DNA of 50,234 bases, from the NCBI GenBank assembly GCA_944390575.1, contig CALXQJ010000016.1, forward strand, positions 1 through 50,234, written 5' to 3'. Each line of letters opens with the position of its first letter. The first letter of the stretch is position 1. Shown here piece by piece: positions 16,419 to 25,050 of the stretch. Under the pieces are notes generated by a model. It did no database searches and was not told where the DNA came from. It saw only the letters and a list, made by a program, of their open reading frames with translations. Source of the stretch: an uncultured Spirochaetota bacterium (lineage in GTDB: Bacteria > Spirochaetota > Brachyspiria > Brachyspirales > Brachyspiraceae). The translations under genes were made by a program, and so were the position numbers.

Positions 16419-18116
16419 ATGAAATACTTTTTATTATTATTGTCTTCTCTTTTAATGTTATCTTGTTCTAATAAAAAAATGGCAGATATGGTTTTTATTG
16501 GTAATATATATACTTCTGATATAAATAATAAAAATGCTTCTGCAATAGCTATTAAGGAGGGTTTATTTATATATGTTGGTGATGATAAAGGTGTAGAAAA
16601 ATATATTGATAATAATACAGAAGTAGTTCATTTATCTAATTCTATGATACTTCCAGGATTTATAGATGCTCATACTCATTCGAGTTTTGGTAGTATAGCA
16701 CAATTTAATCAGGTACAGCTTTATGATGGTAAGTCTATGGATGACTACTCTAATATTATATCTAATTTTTTATATAAAAATAAAGATATTAAAATTTTAC
16801 GTGGAGGAGGATGGTTTAATGGATATGTTCCTTCACGAGGACCTAGTAAGGAAGTATTAGATAAAATAAGTAAAGATATACCTATAGCTATAAACTCAGC
16901 TGATTATCATTCTATATGGGTGAATTCTAAAGTATTAGAAATGCTAAATATAAATGCAAATACAAAAGATATAGAAGGTGGAATAATAGAAAGAGATCCT
17001 ATAACAAAAGAACCTACTGGTACATTTAGAGAAAAAGCTCATGAATATATAGTTGCAAATCTTCCTGATTATAGTGTTGAGGAATATAAAAAGGCTATAT
17101 TAAAGTATCAAGAAGAAGCTTTATCTTATGGTATAGTAGCTCTTTATGATCCTTTGCTTAATTATTTTTCTAATGATGCTTATAACTTGTTTGATGCATT
17201 AAATGAGCTTGATAAGAGTGGGGAATTAAAAATTAAGTATTTTGCTGCTTATAAAGTTAATATAGAAGAGGATTATACTAATAGACTTAAAACTATTTCG
17301 GAATTTAAAAAGAAGTCTTTTGGTAAAAACTTTAAGGTTATAGGAGTAAAATTATATGTTGATGGAGTTATATCTGGTAAAACAGCGTATTTACTTGAAG
17401 ATTATAATAACTCTCCTGGATATAAGGGTGATTTAAAATGGAATTATGATGCTTTAAAAGATGTATGTGAGCAGGCAGAAAAATTAGGACTTAATATTCA
17501 TATACATGCTATAGGAGATGGTGCTGTTGATGTTTCTATCGATGCACTTGAGTATTTAAGAAATAAAACAGGCAATACTAATAATAGACATGCCATTACT
17601 CATATACAATTAATTGATAATTCTAATATAAAAAGATTGTATAGTAATAATATTATTACTGTTTTAAATCCTTATTGGTTTTATAAGCAAGATGGGTGGT
17701 ATTATGAATTAGAACTTCCTTATCTTGGAAAGGAGCGTGCTGATAGAGAGTATCCTATGAAATCTTTTTTTGATGAAAATGTTGTGGTTACTACTTCAAG
17801 CGATTATCCTGTCACAATACCTGCAAGACCATTAGATGCTATTCAAATAGGTGTTACAAGAATGAACTTAAATGGGGATACTAATAGCTTGCTTACTCCT
17901 AGTGAGATTGTATCTATAGAGGATATGATTTCTACTGTTACTTTTAATGGTGCATATCAGACTTTTGTTGAAGATAAAATAGGGTCTATAGCTGTTGGTA
18001 AAAATGCAGATTTTATTATTTTAGATAATGATATATTTACTACTCCTAAAACTAATATATCGAAGATTAATATATTAAAAACTTTTATTAATGGTAAAGT
18101 GGTATATAGTAGATGA
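16419..18116 (+). CDS. amidohydrolase-family lipoprotein (YtcJ-like)
   Basis: The product (565 aa) is a metal-dependent hydrolase of the amidohydrolase-3 type. The start of the precursor, MKYFLLLLSSLLMLSC, is a lipoprotein signal with the lipidated cysteine at residue 16, so the enzyme is anchored outside the inner membrane. Metal ligands are in GFIDAHTHSS (about 75-84), LNIHIHAIGDGAVD and TSSDYPVTIPARP. The last 40 residues contain the usual GSIAVGKNADFIILD strand. An in-frame TTG at 16407 gives four more residues; ATG 16419 fits the signal peptide better. The substrate is not predictable: this family includes enzymes acting on N-substituted formamides and amides. A lipoprotein form is uncommon for it. 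Confidence 0.85.
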   Translation: MKYFLLLLSSLLMLSCSNKKMADMVFIGNIYTSDINNKNASAIAIKEGLFIYVGDDKGVEKYIDNNTEVVHLSNSMILPGFIDAHTHSSFGSIAQFNQVQLYDGKSMDDYSNIISNFLYKNKDIKILRGGGWFNGYVPSRGPSKEVLDKISKDIPIAINSADYHSIWVNSKVLEMLNINANTKDIEGGIIERDPITKEPTGTFREKAHEYIVANLPDYSVEEYKKAILKYQEEALSYGIVALYDPLLNYFSNDAYNLFDALNELDKSGELKIKYFAAYKVNIEEDYTNRLKTISEFKKKSFGKNFKVIGVKLYVDGVISGKTAYLLEDYNNSPGYKGDLKWNYDALKDVCEQAEKLGLNIHIHAIGDGAVDVSIDALEYLRNKTGNTNNRHAITHIQLIDNSNIKRLYSNNIITVLNPYWFYKQDGWYYELELPYLGKERADREYPMKSFFDENVVVTTSSDYPVTIPARPLDAIQIGVTRMNLNGDTNSLLTPSEIVSIEDMISTVTFNGAYQTFVEDKIGSIAVGKNADFIILDNDIFTTPKTNISKINILKTFINGKVVYSR

Positions 18117-18118
18117 TA

Positions 18119-18622
18119 TTAGTTATTGAAAAGTAGTTTTAATCTATTTTTTGGATTAAAGATTAAAATTACTTTTCCAATTATATCATTTTTATGAATA
18201 ACACCAAACTCTCTACTGTCTTTACTGTCATATATATTATCTCCAAGTACAAAATACTCATTCTCTTTTAATGTTAAATGAATATTTTCTTTTTTAGAGA
18301 ATATATATTTGTTATATTCTATTAGTTTATTATTTAAGTATAATTTTCCATCGTATATTTTTATCTCATCTTTTTCTTTTGCTATAACACGTTTTACTAA
18401 ATTGGAGTTGTTTTTTTTAAATACAATAATATCAAAATTATTTATTCCACCAATAATAAATATTTTTCTTATTAGAAGAATAGCATCATTTTCATAAAAA
18501 GTAGGCTCCATAGAATTACTTTTTACCATATAAGTATCAAAGAATATTACTCTAATTAGAATAGCAATTATAATAGCAAGAGAAGATGCCAATATTAATT
18601 CTATAATTTTTTTTTTATTCAT
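18119..18622 (-). CDS. lepB: signal peptidase I
   Basis: LepB (167 aa) cleaves signal peptides from exported proteins. One N-terminal membrane helix covers about 7-29. Catalytic Ser37 is in VKSNSMEPTF and the general-base Lys77 is in LVKRVIA. The later VLGDNIYDSKDSREFGVI (family box E, GDNxxxSxDSR) is complete. The short length and single membrane segment are like Gram-positive and spirochaetal types. Its start overlaps the end of recG by eight bases in ATGAATAA, so the two are translated together. Confidence 0.92.
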   Translation of the reverse strand: MNKKKIIELILASSLAIIIAILIRVIFFDTYMVKSNSMEPTFYENDAILLIRKIFIIGGINNFDIIVFKKNNSNLVKRVIAKEKDEIKIYDGKLYLNNKLIEYNKYIFSKKENIHLTLKENEYFVLGDNIYDSKDSREFGVIHKNDIIGKVILIFNPKNRLKLLFNN

Positions 18623-20714
18623 CTTTTAGTATCATCTCTTTTAGATAGTTTGCTTTTTTTATAAAAATATGGTTATCTTCTATAAACTCTTTTTTTATTT
18701 TTTCATCTTTTAGTATACTTCTCATCTCATCTTTAGCCTTTCTCATAATTTCTATATCTTTTAAAATATTTCCAATCTTAAAGTCGGGTATTCCACTTTG
18801 TGATACTCCTAAGAATTCACCAGCACCACGAAGCTCTAAATCTTTTTCAGAAATTACAAATCCATCATTAGAATTGCATATTATATCAATACGCTCTTTA
18901 ATAATTTCATTAAATTCAGAGTGTAGAATTAAATAACAGTACCCTTGCTTATCGCCACGTCCAACTCTACCTCTAAGCTGATGAAGTTGAGAAAGTCCAA
19001 ATCTCTCTGCCCCTTCTATTAGAATTACCGTGGCGTTTGGGCAATCTATTCCTACTTCTATTACTGTTGTTGAGAATAGAACTTTTATTTCTCCATTTTG
19101 GAATTTATTCATAATATATTCTTTTTCATCATCTTTCATTTTTCCATGAATAATTTCTATATTTATGTCTTTAAAATATATTTCTTTTGCTCTTTGAAAT
19201 TCACTTGTTAATGTTATGTAGTTAGAGTCATCATTTTCTATAAATGGAAAAACAACATATCCCTGTTCTCCTTTATCTATTCTGTTTTTCAAAAACTTAT
19301 AGCAATGATCTCTTTCATATAATTCTTTATATTTTGTTAGAACTCCTTTTCTTATATTTGGAACTTTTTTTATTATTGATAAATCAAGTTCTCCAAATAG
19401 TGTTAAGGCTAATGATTGTGGAATTGGAGTTGCTGTCATTAGTAGATAATCTACATTCTCACCTTTTGATAATAATCTATTTCTTTGTTCTACACCGAAT
19501 CTTTGCTGTTCATCTACTATTGCATAACTAAGATTTTTAAAAATAACTTCATCATATAATATAGAATGAGTTCCTACTAATATATGAGTTTTTCCTTCTC
19601 TTAATTTTTTTATAGTATATCCTCTTTCATTTTTGTTTACTGATGATGTTAGAATATCTATTTTTATTTTATCTTCAAGTTTCAATGAGCTTATTATTTT
19701 TTTGAACGTATTAAAGTGTTGTATTGCTAATATTTCTGTTGGCACTAAAAATGCGGTTTGTAAGTTTTCTTCAGTAGGGATTAATGCTGTTAGAAATGCT
19801 ACTATAGTTTTACCAGCACCTACATCCCCTTGAAGAAGTCTAAACATTTGTTTTGTAGAAAGTAAATCATTTTTTATATCTTCTATAACATTCTCTTGAT
19901 CTTCTGTTAATTGAAATGTTAGATTTGATTTTACTTGTTCTAATAAAGAATATGATTTATATCTTATATTTTTTACTAATATATTAGGTCTTCTTTCACT
20001 TAAGTGTATATATTGAAAAGTTAGAAATTCTTCAAATATTAAACTTTCTTTTGAAATATCAAGTGCGTCAAATGAAGTCGGAAAGTGCATTTCTATAACA
20101 GAAGATACAAAGCTTTTAAGTCTATATTTCTTTTTTATAATACTTGGTATATCATACTTCATATTATTTTCAAAATTTTCAAGTTCTGAAACTATTAAAG
20201 TACGTAGCTTTTTTTGAGAAAGTCCTTCTGTTAGTGGGTATATGGGAACTATTTTACCATAAGATAATGAGTTATTATTTGGTTTTTCAAGTTCAACCAT
20301 TCTACATTGTATTTTACCTCTGTTGCTTCTTATAAATTTTCCTGTTAAATATAATTTTTCACCTTTTGCTACTCCAGCAGGCATTCTACCACCATAAATG
20401 GGTATCTCACATATAGAGTGTCCGTCTGATGCTATTATTAATGGTTTATTTTTATAATTGAATGTAAATTTTGTTATATCTATTATTTCTACTAATACTA
20501 CGCTATTTTTTTCTTTATTATTATTTAGAGCTTCATATATTGTTAAAGTTTTTCTTCTATCTTCATATGTTCTTGGATAATATGCTATTAAATCGTATAT
20601 TGTTTTTATATTTTTCTTTTTTAATATTTCAGCATATTTACTTCCAACTCCTTTTAGAAGTTTTATTTCTTTTATAAAAATATCAGAGCTATAATTAGTA
20701 TACAATTTATCCAT
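18615..20714 (-). CDS. recG: ATP-dependent DNA helicase RecG
   Basis: RecG (699 aa) remodels stalled replication forks and branched DNA. The N-terminal wedge (OB) domain covers about 1-240 and includes LKGVGSKYAEILKKKNI and PRTYEDRR. Helicase motifs then follow: LLQGDVGAGKTIVAF (Walker A), DEQQRFGVEQR (motif II and its neighbour), MTATPIPQSLALTLFGELDLS (motif III), and QLRGRVGRG (motif VI). The C-terminal TRG region has LELRGAGEFLGVSQSG. Length is normal. ATG 20714 is two bases from the stop of the YkvA-like gene, which lies upstream in the same direction. Confidence 0.95.
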   Translation of the reverse strand: MDKLYTNYSSDIFIKEIKLLKGVGSKYAEILKKKNIKTIYDLIAYYPRTYEDRRKTLTIYEALNNNKEKNSVVLVEIIDITKFTFNYKNKPLIIASDGHSICEIPIYGGRMPAGVAKGEKLYLTGKFIRSNRGKIQCRMVELEKPNNNSLSYGKIVPIYPLTEGLSQKKLRTLIVSELENFENNMKYDIPSIIKKKYRLKSFVSSVIEMHFPTSFDALDISKESLIFEEFLTFQYIHLSERRPNILVKNIRYKSYSLLEQVKSNLTFQLTEDQENVIEDIKNDLLSTKQMFRLLQGDVGAGKTIVAFLTALIPTEENLQTAFLVPTEILAIQHFNTFKKIISSLKLEDKIKIDILTSSVNKNERGYTIKKLREGKTHILVGTHSILYDEVIFKNLSYAIVDEQQRFGVEQRNRLLSKGENVDYLLMTATPIPQSLALTLFGELDLSIIKKVPNIRKGVLTKYKELYERDHCYKFLKNRIDKGEQGYVVFPFIENDDSNYITLTSEFQRAKEIYFKDINIEIIHGKMKDDEKEYIMNKFQNGEIKVLFSTTVIEVGIDCPNATVILIEGAERFGLSQLHQLRGRVGRGDKQGYCYLILHSEFNEIIKERIDIICNSNDGFVISEKDLELRGAGEFLGVSQSGIPDFKIGNILKDIEIMRKAKDEMRSILKDEKIKKEFIEDNHIFIKKANYLKEMILKDE

Positions 20715-20715
20715 T

Positions 20716-21153
20716 TTATTCTAAAATATCATCAATATCATCTGTATTATTATCAAATACATTTCCTGTAGTCTCTTCTTTCCATACTTTATATTTTTCT
20801 ATATCTTCAGAGAAAAATTTAATACATAAGCTAATAATAAAAGCATCATCTATAAGTCCAGCTAATGGTATAATATCAGGTATAGCATCTAATGGCATTA
20901 ATATATATAATAAAGTAGCAGATAGGGCAGAAATAGTTTTCCAAGGTATATTTTTATAGTTTCCTTTTGTATAATCTTTAATCATTTCAAATATTAATTT
21001 AATTTTATTAGAAAATTGAGCTAAGTGAGTAGAAGATGATATATCAAATAATTCTTTTGATTTATTTAGTATTGAATATAGTTTTTCTTTTGTCATTTCA
21101 TTGGATATTTTATCCCATATTTTTTTAGCTCTTTCTTTTTCTTTATTTTCCAT
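20716..21153 (-). CDS. YkvA-family (DUF1232) membrane protein
   Basis: The protein (145 aa) carries the DUF1232 signature ALLYILMPLDAIPDIIPLAGLIDDAF at about 90-115, of which the P-L-D-x-I-P-D-x-I-P-x-x-G-x-x-D-D core is fully kept. The segment is partly hydrophobic and may lie in or on the membrane. The first 85 residues are charged and helical. Function of the family is not established. It sits at the start of a ykvA-recG-lepB group on the minus strand, with near-contiguous spacing. Confidence 0.8.
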   Translation of the reverse strand: MENKEKERAKKIWDKISNEMTKEKLYSILNKSKELFDISSSTHLAQFSNKIKLIFEMIKDYTKGNYKNIPWKTISALSATLLYILMPLDAIPDIIPLAGLIDDAFIISLCIKFFSEDIEKYKVWKEETTGNVFDNNTDDIDDILE

Positions 21154-21226
21154 TTTCTATATACTCCATAATTTTATATTATATCATAATAGTTTTAATT
21201 TATAAATAATATTTTACAATATTGTA

Positions 21227-21254
21227 TTGAATTAATAATAATATATGTTATATT
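21227..21254 (+). promoter_or_regulatory. promoter of the PilZ gene
   Basis: TTGAAT (21227-21232) and TATATT (21249-21254) are 16 bases apart. AGGAG lies about ten bases before the ATG at 21283. Confidence 0.5.
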
Positions 21255-21282
21255 TTTTAATATAATTTTAGGAGTTTTTATT

Positions 21283-22026
21283 ATGAGTATAAAGTTTAAA
21301 GGAATATTAGTTTCAGATAATTCTAATATATTAGAAAAATACTGTGAAGCATTACAGTATACTTTTGATATATCTGTATTTTCTGATAATACTTTAGCTC
21401 TTTCATACTTCATAGAAAATAATTTAAATCTTGATTTTTATATAATTAGTTATTCAGATAGTAGTAAAGATAGTATTGATTTCTTTATGAACAAAATTAG
21501 AGAAATAAATCCTGCTATTAAGGAAATATTAATAGAGTTAGATGATAATTATAATATGGATGAGTTTAGACACTCTCTTAATTTTATAAAAGGGCAGGAT
21601 GTTTCAGAAATATCTAATAGCATATTACAATATTTAGAGAATACAAATAAAGACAGTATTAAAAGACAATATTCAAGAGTAAATTGGCCTCTTAATGTTA
21701 TAGTTGCTTTTGCAGATAAGAATACTATAGAGAGAAATATATTATCTATTAGTGGTAATGGTGCATATATATCGTCTGATACTAATATACCTAAGAAAGA
21801 TGAAGAAGTATCTCTTACTATTTCTTTTAAAGACTTTAAGCTATTTACAAAGGCAAATGTTGTATTTATTAATATTAATAATGAGCGTCCTAATTTTCCT
21901 AAGGGGTTTGCAGTTCAGTTTATAGATATAGGAACTGCTTCTCAGAAGATAATAGATCAAATTATTAAAGATAAGTTATTAGAGAATATATTAATAGAAT
22001 ATGAAGATGGGCATTTTAATGAATGA
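21283..22026 (+). CDS. PilZ-domain protein with receiver-like N-terminus
   Basis: The protein (247 aa) probably binds cyclic di-GMP. Residues about 126-235 look like a PilZ domain: R-Q-Y-S-R (about 128-132) is the RxxxR switch, followed by ILSISGNGAYIS, where the usual D/N-x-S-x-x-G has serine in the first position. The N-terminal 115 residues have a receiver-like strand pattern (GILVSDNSNILEKYCEAL, then FYIISYSDSS), but the acidic pocket and phospho-aspartate are not intact. The gene overlaps the formyl-THF cyclo-ligase gene by eight bases. No DGC or PDE gene is next to it. PilZ is likely; loss of one consensus residue leaves ligand binding to be tested. Confidence 0.75.
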   Translation: MSIKFKGILVSDNSNILEKYCEALQYTFDISVFSDNTLALSYFIENNLNLDFYIISYSDSSKDSIDFFMNKIREINPAIKEILIELDDNYNMDEFRHSLNFIKGQDVSEISNSILQYLENTNKDSIKRQYSRVNWPLNVIVAFADKNTIERNILSISGNGAYISSDTNIPKKDEEVSLTISFKDFKLFTKANVVFININNERPNFPKGFAVQFIDIGTASQKIIDQIIKDKLLENILIEYEDGHFNE

Positions 22027-22603
22027 TGTGCAAAATGAGAAAAAATTATTACGTTCTTCATTTAAGGCTATTAGAACAAAATTGAGTTCTGACTTTGTTA
22101 TTAGTAGAAGTGAGATTATATATAAGAAATTTACTAAATTAATTAATATTAGAAAATTTAACAGTATATGTGTTTATATAAGTTTTAATAATGAGGTATT
22201 AACAAATTCAATAGTGGACTTAGCTTTAAAAAGTGGTGTTAGGGTAGCTGTTCCTTATGTTGTTAATGACTTTGATATGAAACTTAAATTTATTAATAAT
22301 TATAATAATGACATTCATTTTCAAAGTAGGCTTTCAAATCCAGAACCTAAATTAGACTTAGAAGATGCTGATATATCTGATATTTCTATGTTTATAGTTC
22401 CAGCACTTGCTTTTGATGAGAAGTGTAATAGACTTGGTTTTTCAAAAGGGTATTATGATAGAATGTTAGATTCTAATAAAAATGCTCTTAGAATAGGGCT
22501 TGCCTATGATTATCAAATACTACCTAATTTACCAAAAGAAAGTCATGATGAAATTTTAGATTTAATTATAAGTGAAAATAAAATAGTAACAGCTATATTT
22601 TAA
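22019..22603 (+). CDS. 5-formyltetrahydrofolate cyclo-ligase
   Basis: The enzyme (194 aa) converts 5-formyl-THF to 5,10-methenyl-THF with ATP, returning stored folate to use. Family features: KLLRSSFKAIRTKLS at the N-terminus, FIVPALAFDEKCNRLGFSKGYYDRML at about 125-150 (G-x-G-x-G-Y-Y-D-R core, here L-G-F-S-K-G-Y-Y-D-R), and GLAYDYQIL near the end. ATG 22019 is favoured over ATG 22001 since GGGC lies about eight bases upstream and homologues begin here. Its start overlaps the PilZ stop by eight bases and its end overlaps the convergent cheW gene by four. Confidence 0.9.
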   Translation: MNDVQNEKKLLRSSFKAIRTKLSSDFVISRSEIIYKKFTKLINIRKFNSICVYISFNNEVLTNSIVDLALKSGVRVAVPYVVNDFDMKLKFINNYNNDIHFQSRLSNPEPKLDLEDADISDISMFIVPALAFDEKCNRLGFSKGYYDRMLDSNKNALRIGLAYDYQILPNLPKESHDEILDLIISENKIVTAIF

Positions 22604-23103
22604 TTGTTTGCATATTCTAAATTATCAGTATCATTTGAGAATAATTTCTCTAAATCTAATACTACTAATAATTTATCTTCTAATTTACCAACACCCTTTA
22701 TATACTTTTGTCCTATTCCAGAAAGCATAGAAGGAGGAGCTTGAATATCGGCAGTAGCAATAGATACTACTTTTGAAATAGAGTCTATTATAATTCCCAT
22801 ATCTATATCATCTATTTTTACTATTATAATACCAGTATTTTTATCACCACTTGCTTCTTCTAAGCTAAATCTCTTTTTAAGATCTATAATAGGAATAATA
22901 TTTCCACGTAGGTTAATAACTCCTTCTACAAAATCAGGAGCATTTGGTATTAGAGTAATTTTTTCCATTTTAATAATTTCTTTAGCCTGCATAATATCTA
23001 TTGCATATTCTCCAGTACCAAGTCTAAATGTAACTAAACTTGTAATTGGAATATTATGATTATCAATAATATTTTCAGATAATTGTTCTTGTATTTCAGA
23101 CAT
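22600..23103 (-). CDS. cheW: chemotaxis coupling protein CheW
   Basis: CheW (167 aa) links chemoreceptors to the CheA kinase. The characteristic segments are LVTFRLGTGEYAIDI (about 22-36), TLIPNAPDFVEGVINLRGNIIPIIDLKKRF (about 51-80) and DSISKVVSI. Length is normal for a single-domain CheW. It stands alone, divergent from the ROK kinase gene, and would serve the receptors elsewhere, including the large MCP at 43-46 kb. Confidence 0.93.
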   Translation of the reverse strand: MSEIQEQLSENIIDNHNIPITSLVTFRLGTGEYAIDIMQAKEIIKMEKITLIPNAPDFVEGVINLRGNIIPIIDLKKRFSLEEASGDKNTGIIIVKIDDIDMGIIIDSISKVVSIATADIQAPPSMLSGIGQKYIKGVGKLEDKLLVVLDLEKLFSNDTDNLEYANN

Positions 23104-23209
23104 TGACTAATTACTCCAATTTTTACTTATTATCATAGATTATCGTAATAAAATATCTTAATTTTTAAACTTAATATATATTAATAATAGTAAAATTATA
23201 TTAATTTTC

Positions 23210-23237
23210 TTGACAATTTCAAGTGTTATAATAAAAT
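23210..23237 (+). promoter_or_regulatory. promoter of the ROK kinase gene
   Basis: TTGACA (23210-23215) is followed after 16 bases by TAAAAT (23232-23237). A TATAAT is also present but only 11 bases from the -35. AGGA occurs about nine bases before the ATG at 23269. Confidence 0.5.
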
Positions 23238-23268
23238 ATTTGTATTAATATATAGTAGGAAATTTATT

Positions 23269-24216
23269 ATGAAAAATGTAGTAATAGCATTAGATATAGG
23301 TGGAACTTCAATAAAAGGTGCAGTAGTAGAAGAGAATGGTACTATTTCTTATAAAGAAAGTTTTAATATAAACTCTAATCATAGCAAAGAAGAACATACT
23401 ACTGAGCTTATTAAGGTTGTAGAAAAATTACTTTCTAATGTTTCAGCAGATTGTAAAGCTGTTGGTTTGGGTATATGTGCTCCTGGAGTGATGAATAATG
23501 ATACTCTACATATAGGAGGTGCGGAGAATATACCTGGATTGCATTCTATTAAATTTTCTGATATTGGTGATAAGTTTAATCTACCTACTAAAGCTGCTAA
23601 TGATGCTAGTATTGCTGCTTTGGGAGAGACTAAGTATGGCAGTGGTAGAGATAAGAATTATCATTCTGTTCTTTTTATTACACTTGGTACTGGAGTTGGT
23701 GGTGGACTTGTTTTAGATGGCAAGTTATTTACTGGTGCTTTGGGTGGTGCTGGTGAGTTTGGACATGTAGTTGTTGTACCTGATGGGGATAAATGTAATT
23801 GTGGTAGTAGTGGTTGTATAGAGAAGTATGCTTCTGCTACTGGTTTTATTAATAATGCTAAACAGAAAATACATAAAAACTTATTAAAGACTTCATTGAC
23901 TTATGAAATTTTAGAAAGAGATAAAGCTAAGGCTATTTTTGATGCTGCTAAAGAGGGTGATATACTTGCTAATGAGACTATATCTGAGTGTTCTTATTAT
24001 CTTGGTATTTCTATAGCACAGGCTGTTAATATGCTTGATTTAGACTTAGTATTAATAGGTGGTGGTCTTTCTGATAATTTTGAGTATATGAAAGAGCATA
24101 TAGAACGTGGTGTTAGAAATTATGCACTTAGAATGATGGTTAATAACTTAACTATTAAAAAAGCATCATTAGGAAATGATGCTGGTGTTCTTGGTTGTGC
24201 GGCACTTTTCTTTTAA
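23269..24216 (+). CDS. glkA: ROK-family glucokinase
   Basis: The protein (315 aa) would phosphorylate glucose with ATP. IALDIGGTSIKGAVV (about 5-19) is the phosphate-binding loop. The catalytic aspartate is in AANDASIAALGE, GTGVGGGLVLDGKL is the second nucleotide loop, and CNCGSSGCIEKYAS (about 180-193) is the ROK zinc site C-x-C-G-x2-G-C-x-E. The C-terminal LVLIGGGLSDN and AGVLGCAALF complete the fold. Lacking a DNA-binding N-terminus, it is an enzyme rather than a NagC-like repressor. Glucose is the likely substrate because of the general family match; other hexoses cannot be excluded. Confidence 0.85.
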   Translation: MKNVVIALDIGGTSIKGAVVEENGTISYKESFNINSNHSKEEHTTELIKVVEKLLSNVSADCKAVGLGICAPGVMNNDTLHIGGAENIPGLHSIKFSDIGDKFNLPTKAANDASIAALGETKYGSGRDKNYHSVLFITLGTGVGGGLVLDGKLFTGALGGAGEFGHVVVVPDGDKCNCGSSGCIEKYASATGFINNAKQKIHKNLLKTSLTYEILERDKAKAIFDAAKEGDILANETISECSYYLGISIAQAVNMLDLDLVLIGGGLSDNFEYMKEHIERGVRNYALRMMVNNLTIKKASLGNDAGVLGCAALFF

Positions 24217-24228
24217 TATTATAAATTT

Positions 24229-24945
24229 CTATTCTATTACAGCATCATTTAGTAGATCTGTTGTATTATTGTTGTTATACTGATAATCAGGAAAATCATT
24301 TGGTGATGATGTTACTGTATTATTAGCAGGGTTTGATCTTGCTTCATATTTTTCTAATATTCTTGCAGATACTGCAGGTTCAAGTAAGCTTAAAAGATAT
24401 GATGTAGTAGAGTTAATACCTTGAGCAGCAGCTACAGCATCCATCTCTAATAATACATCTATAATAAGGTCATCTTGTCCATTTTCTGCTAATTGATTTA
24501 ATAATGCAACAGCACTTTGTGGAGGCATACTATTAATTTTATTTGCTAAATCAGCAAGTACAACATTATACTGATTTGCTTCATCCATAGTAGTTTGATA
24601 ATTAGACCAAGCATTTAATAAGTTTTGTCTATCTTGTTCTATTAATTCTGATTGACTATTTAATTCTATAGCTTTAGATGCTATTAATGCTTCCTGTGCT
24701 TGTATATCTTTTTCTCTCAGATAAAAAGATTGTCTCATTTTAGCCATATCATCACGAGCTAATAATGTTAAATCTTCTACTCTTTCTTTTTTTGTTAGTT
24801 TGCTAACAAATCCAGGAGTAATAGGAGCTATTTTTTCACGAAGTAGAGTGTAGTAATTTATAACACCAAATATATCAAACATATAAAGAAGTGCAGTAAA
24901 AGCAACTAAGTTTATTATAGTTAGAATCAGAATTTTAAACTTCAT
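24229..24945 (-). CDS. flbB: FlbB/MotE-like periplasmic flagellar collar protein
   Basis: The protein (238 aa) has an uncleaved N-terminal membrane helix (about 5-25), a periplasmic coiled coil at about 60-140 and a MgtE-N/MotE-like helical part at about 140-205 (PPQSAVALLNQL, then VLLEMDAVAAAQGIN). This is the layout of FlbB, the spirochaetal protein at the base of the periplasmic flagellar motor collar. The end is asparagine-rich and unconserved. In Borrelia flbB is in the main flagellar operon; here it is not next to other motor genes, being convergent with the ROK kinase gene and downstream of a phosphatase gene. Assignment rests on architecture. Confidence 0.65.
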   Translation of the reverse strand: MKFKILILTIINLVAFTALLYMFDIFGVINYYTLLREKIAPITPGFVSKLTKKERVEDLTLLARDDMAKMRQSFYLREKDIQAQEALIASKAIELNSQSELIEQDRQNLLNAWSNYQTTMDEANQYNVVLADLANKINSMPPQSAVALLNQLAENGQDDLIIDVLLEMDAVAAAQGINSTTSYLLSLLEPAVSARILEKYEARSNPANNTVTSSPNDFPDYQYNNNNTTDLLNDAVIE

Positions 24946-25050
24946 ACAATTTTCTCACCTTAATGCTAATAAATATATAAATAAAATAATAATATGTCAA
25001 CTAAGTATTTATCATTATCGTATTTTAGAATAAAAAAGTTAACATATTTT

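Noticed and set aside
23210..23230. TTGACA with TATAAT at 11-base spacing as the ROK kinase promoter
   Set aside because: Spacing is too short for a vegetative promoter; TAAAAT at 16 bases was preferred.
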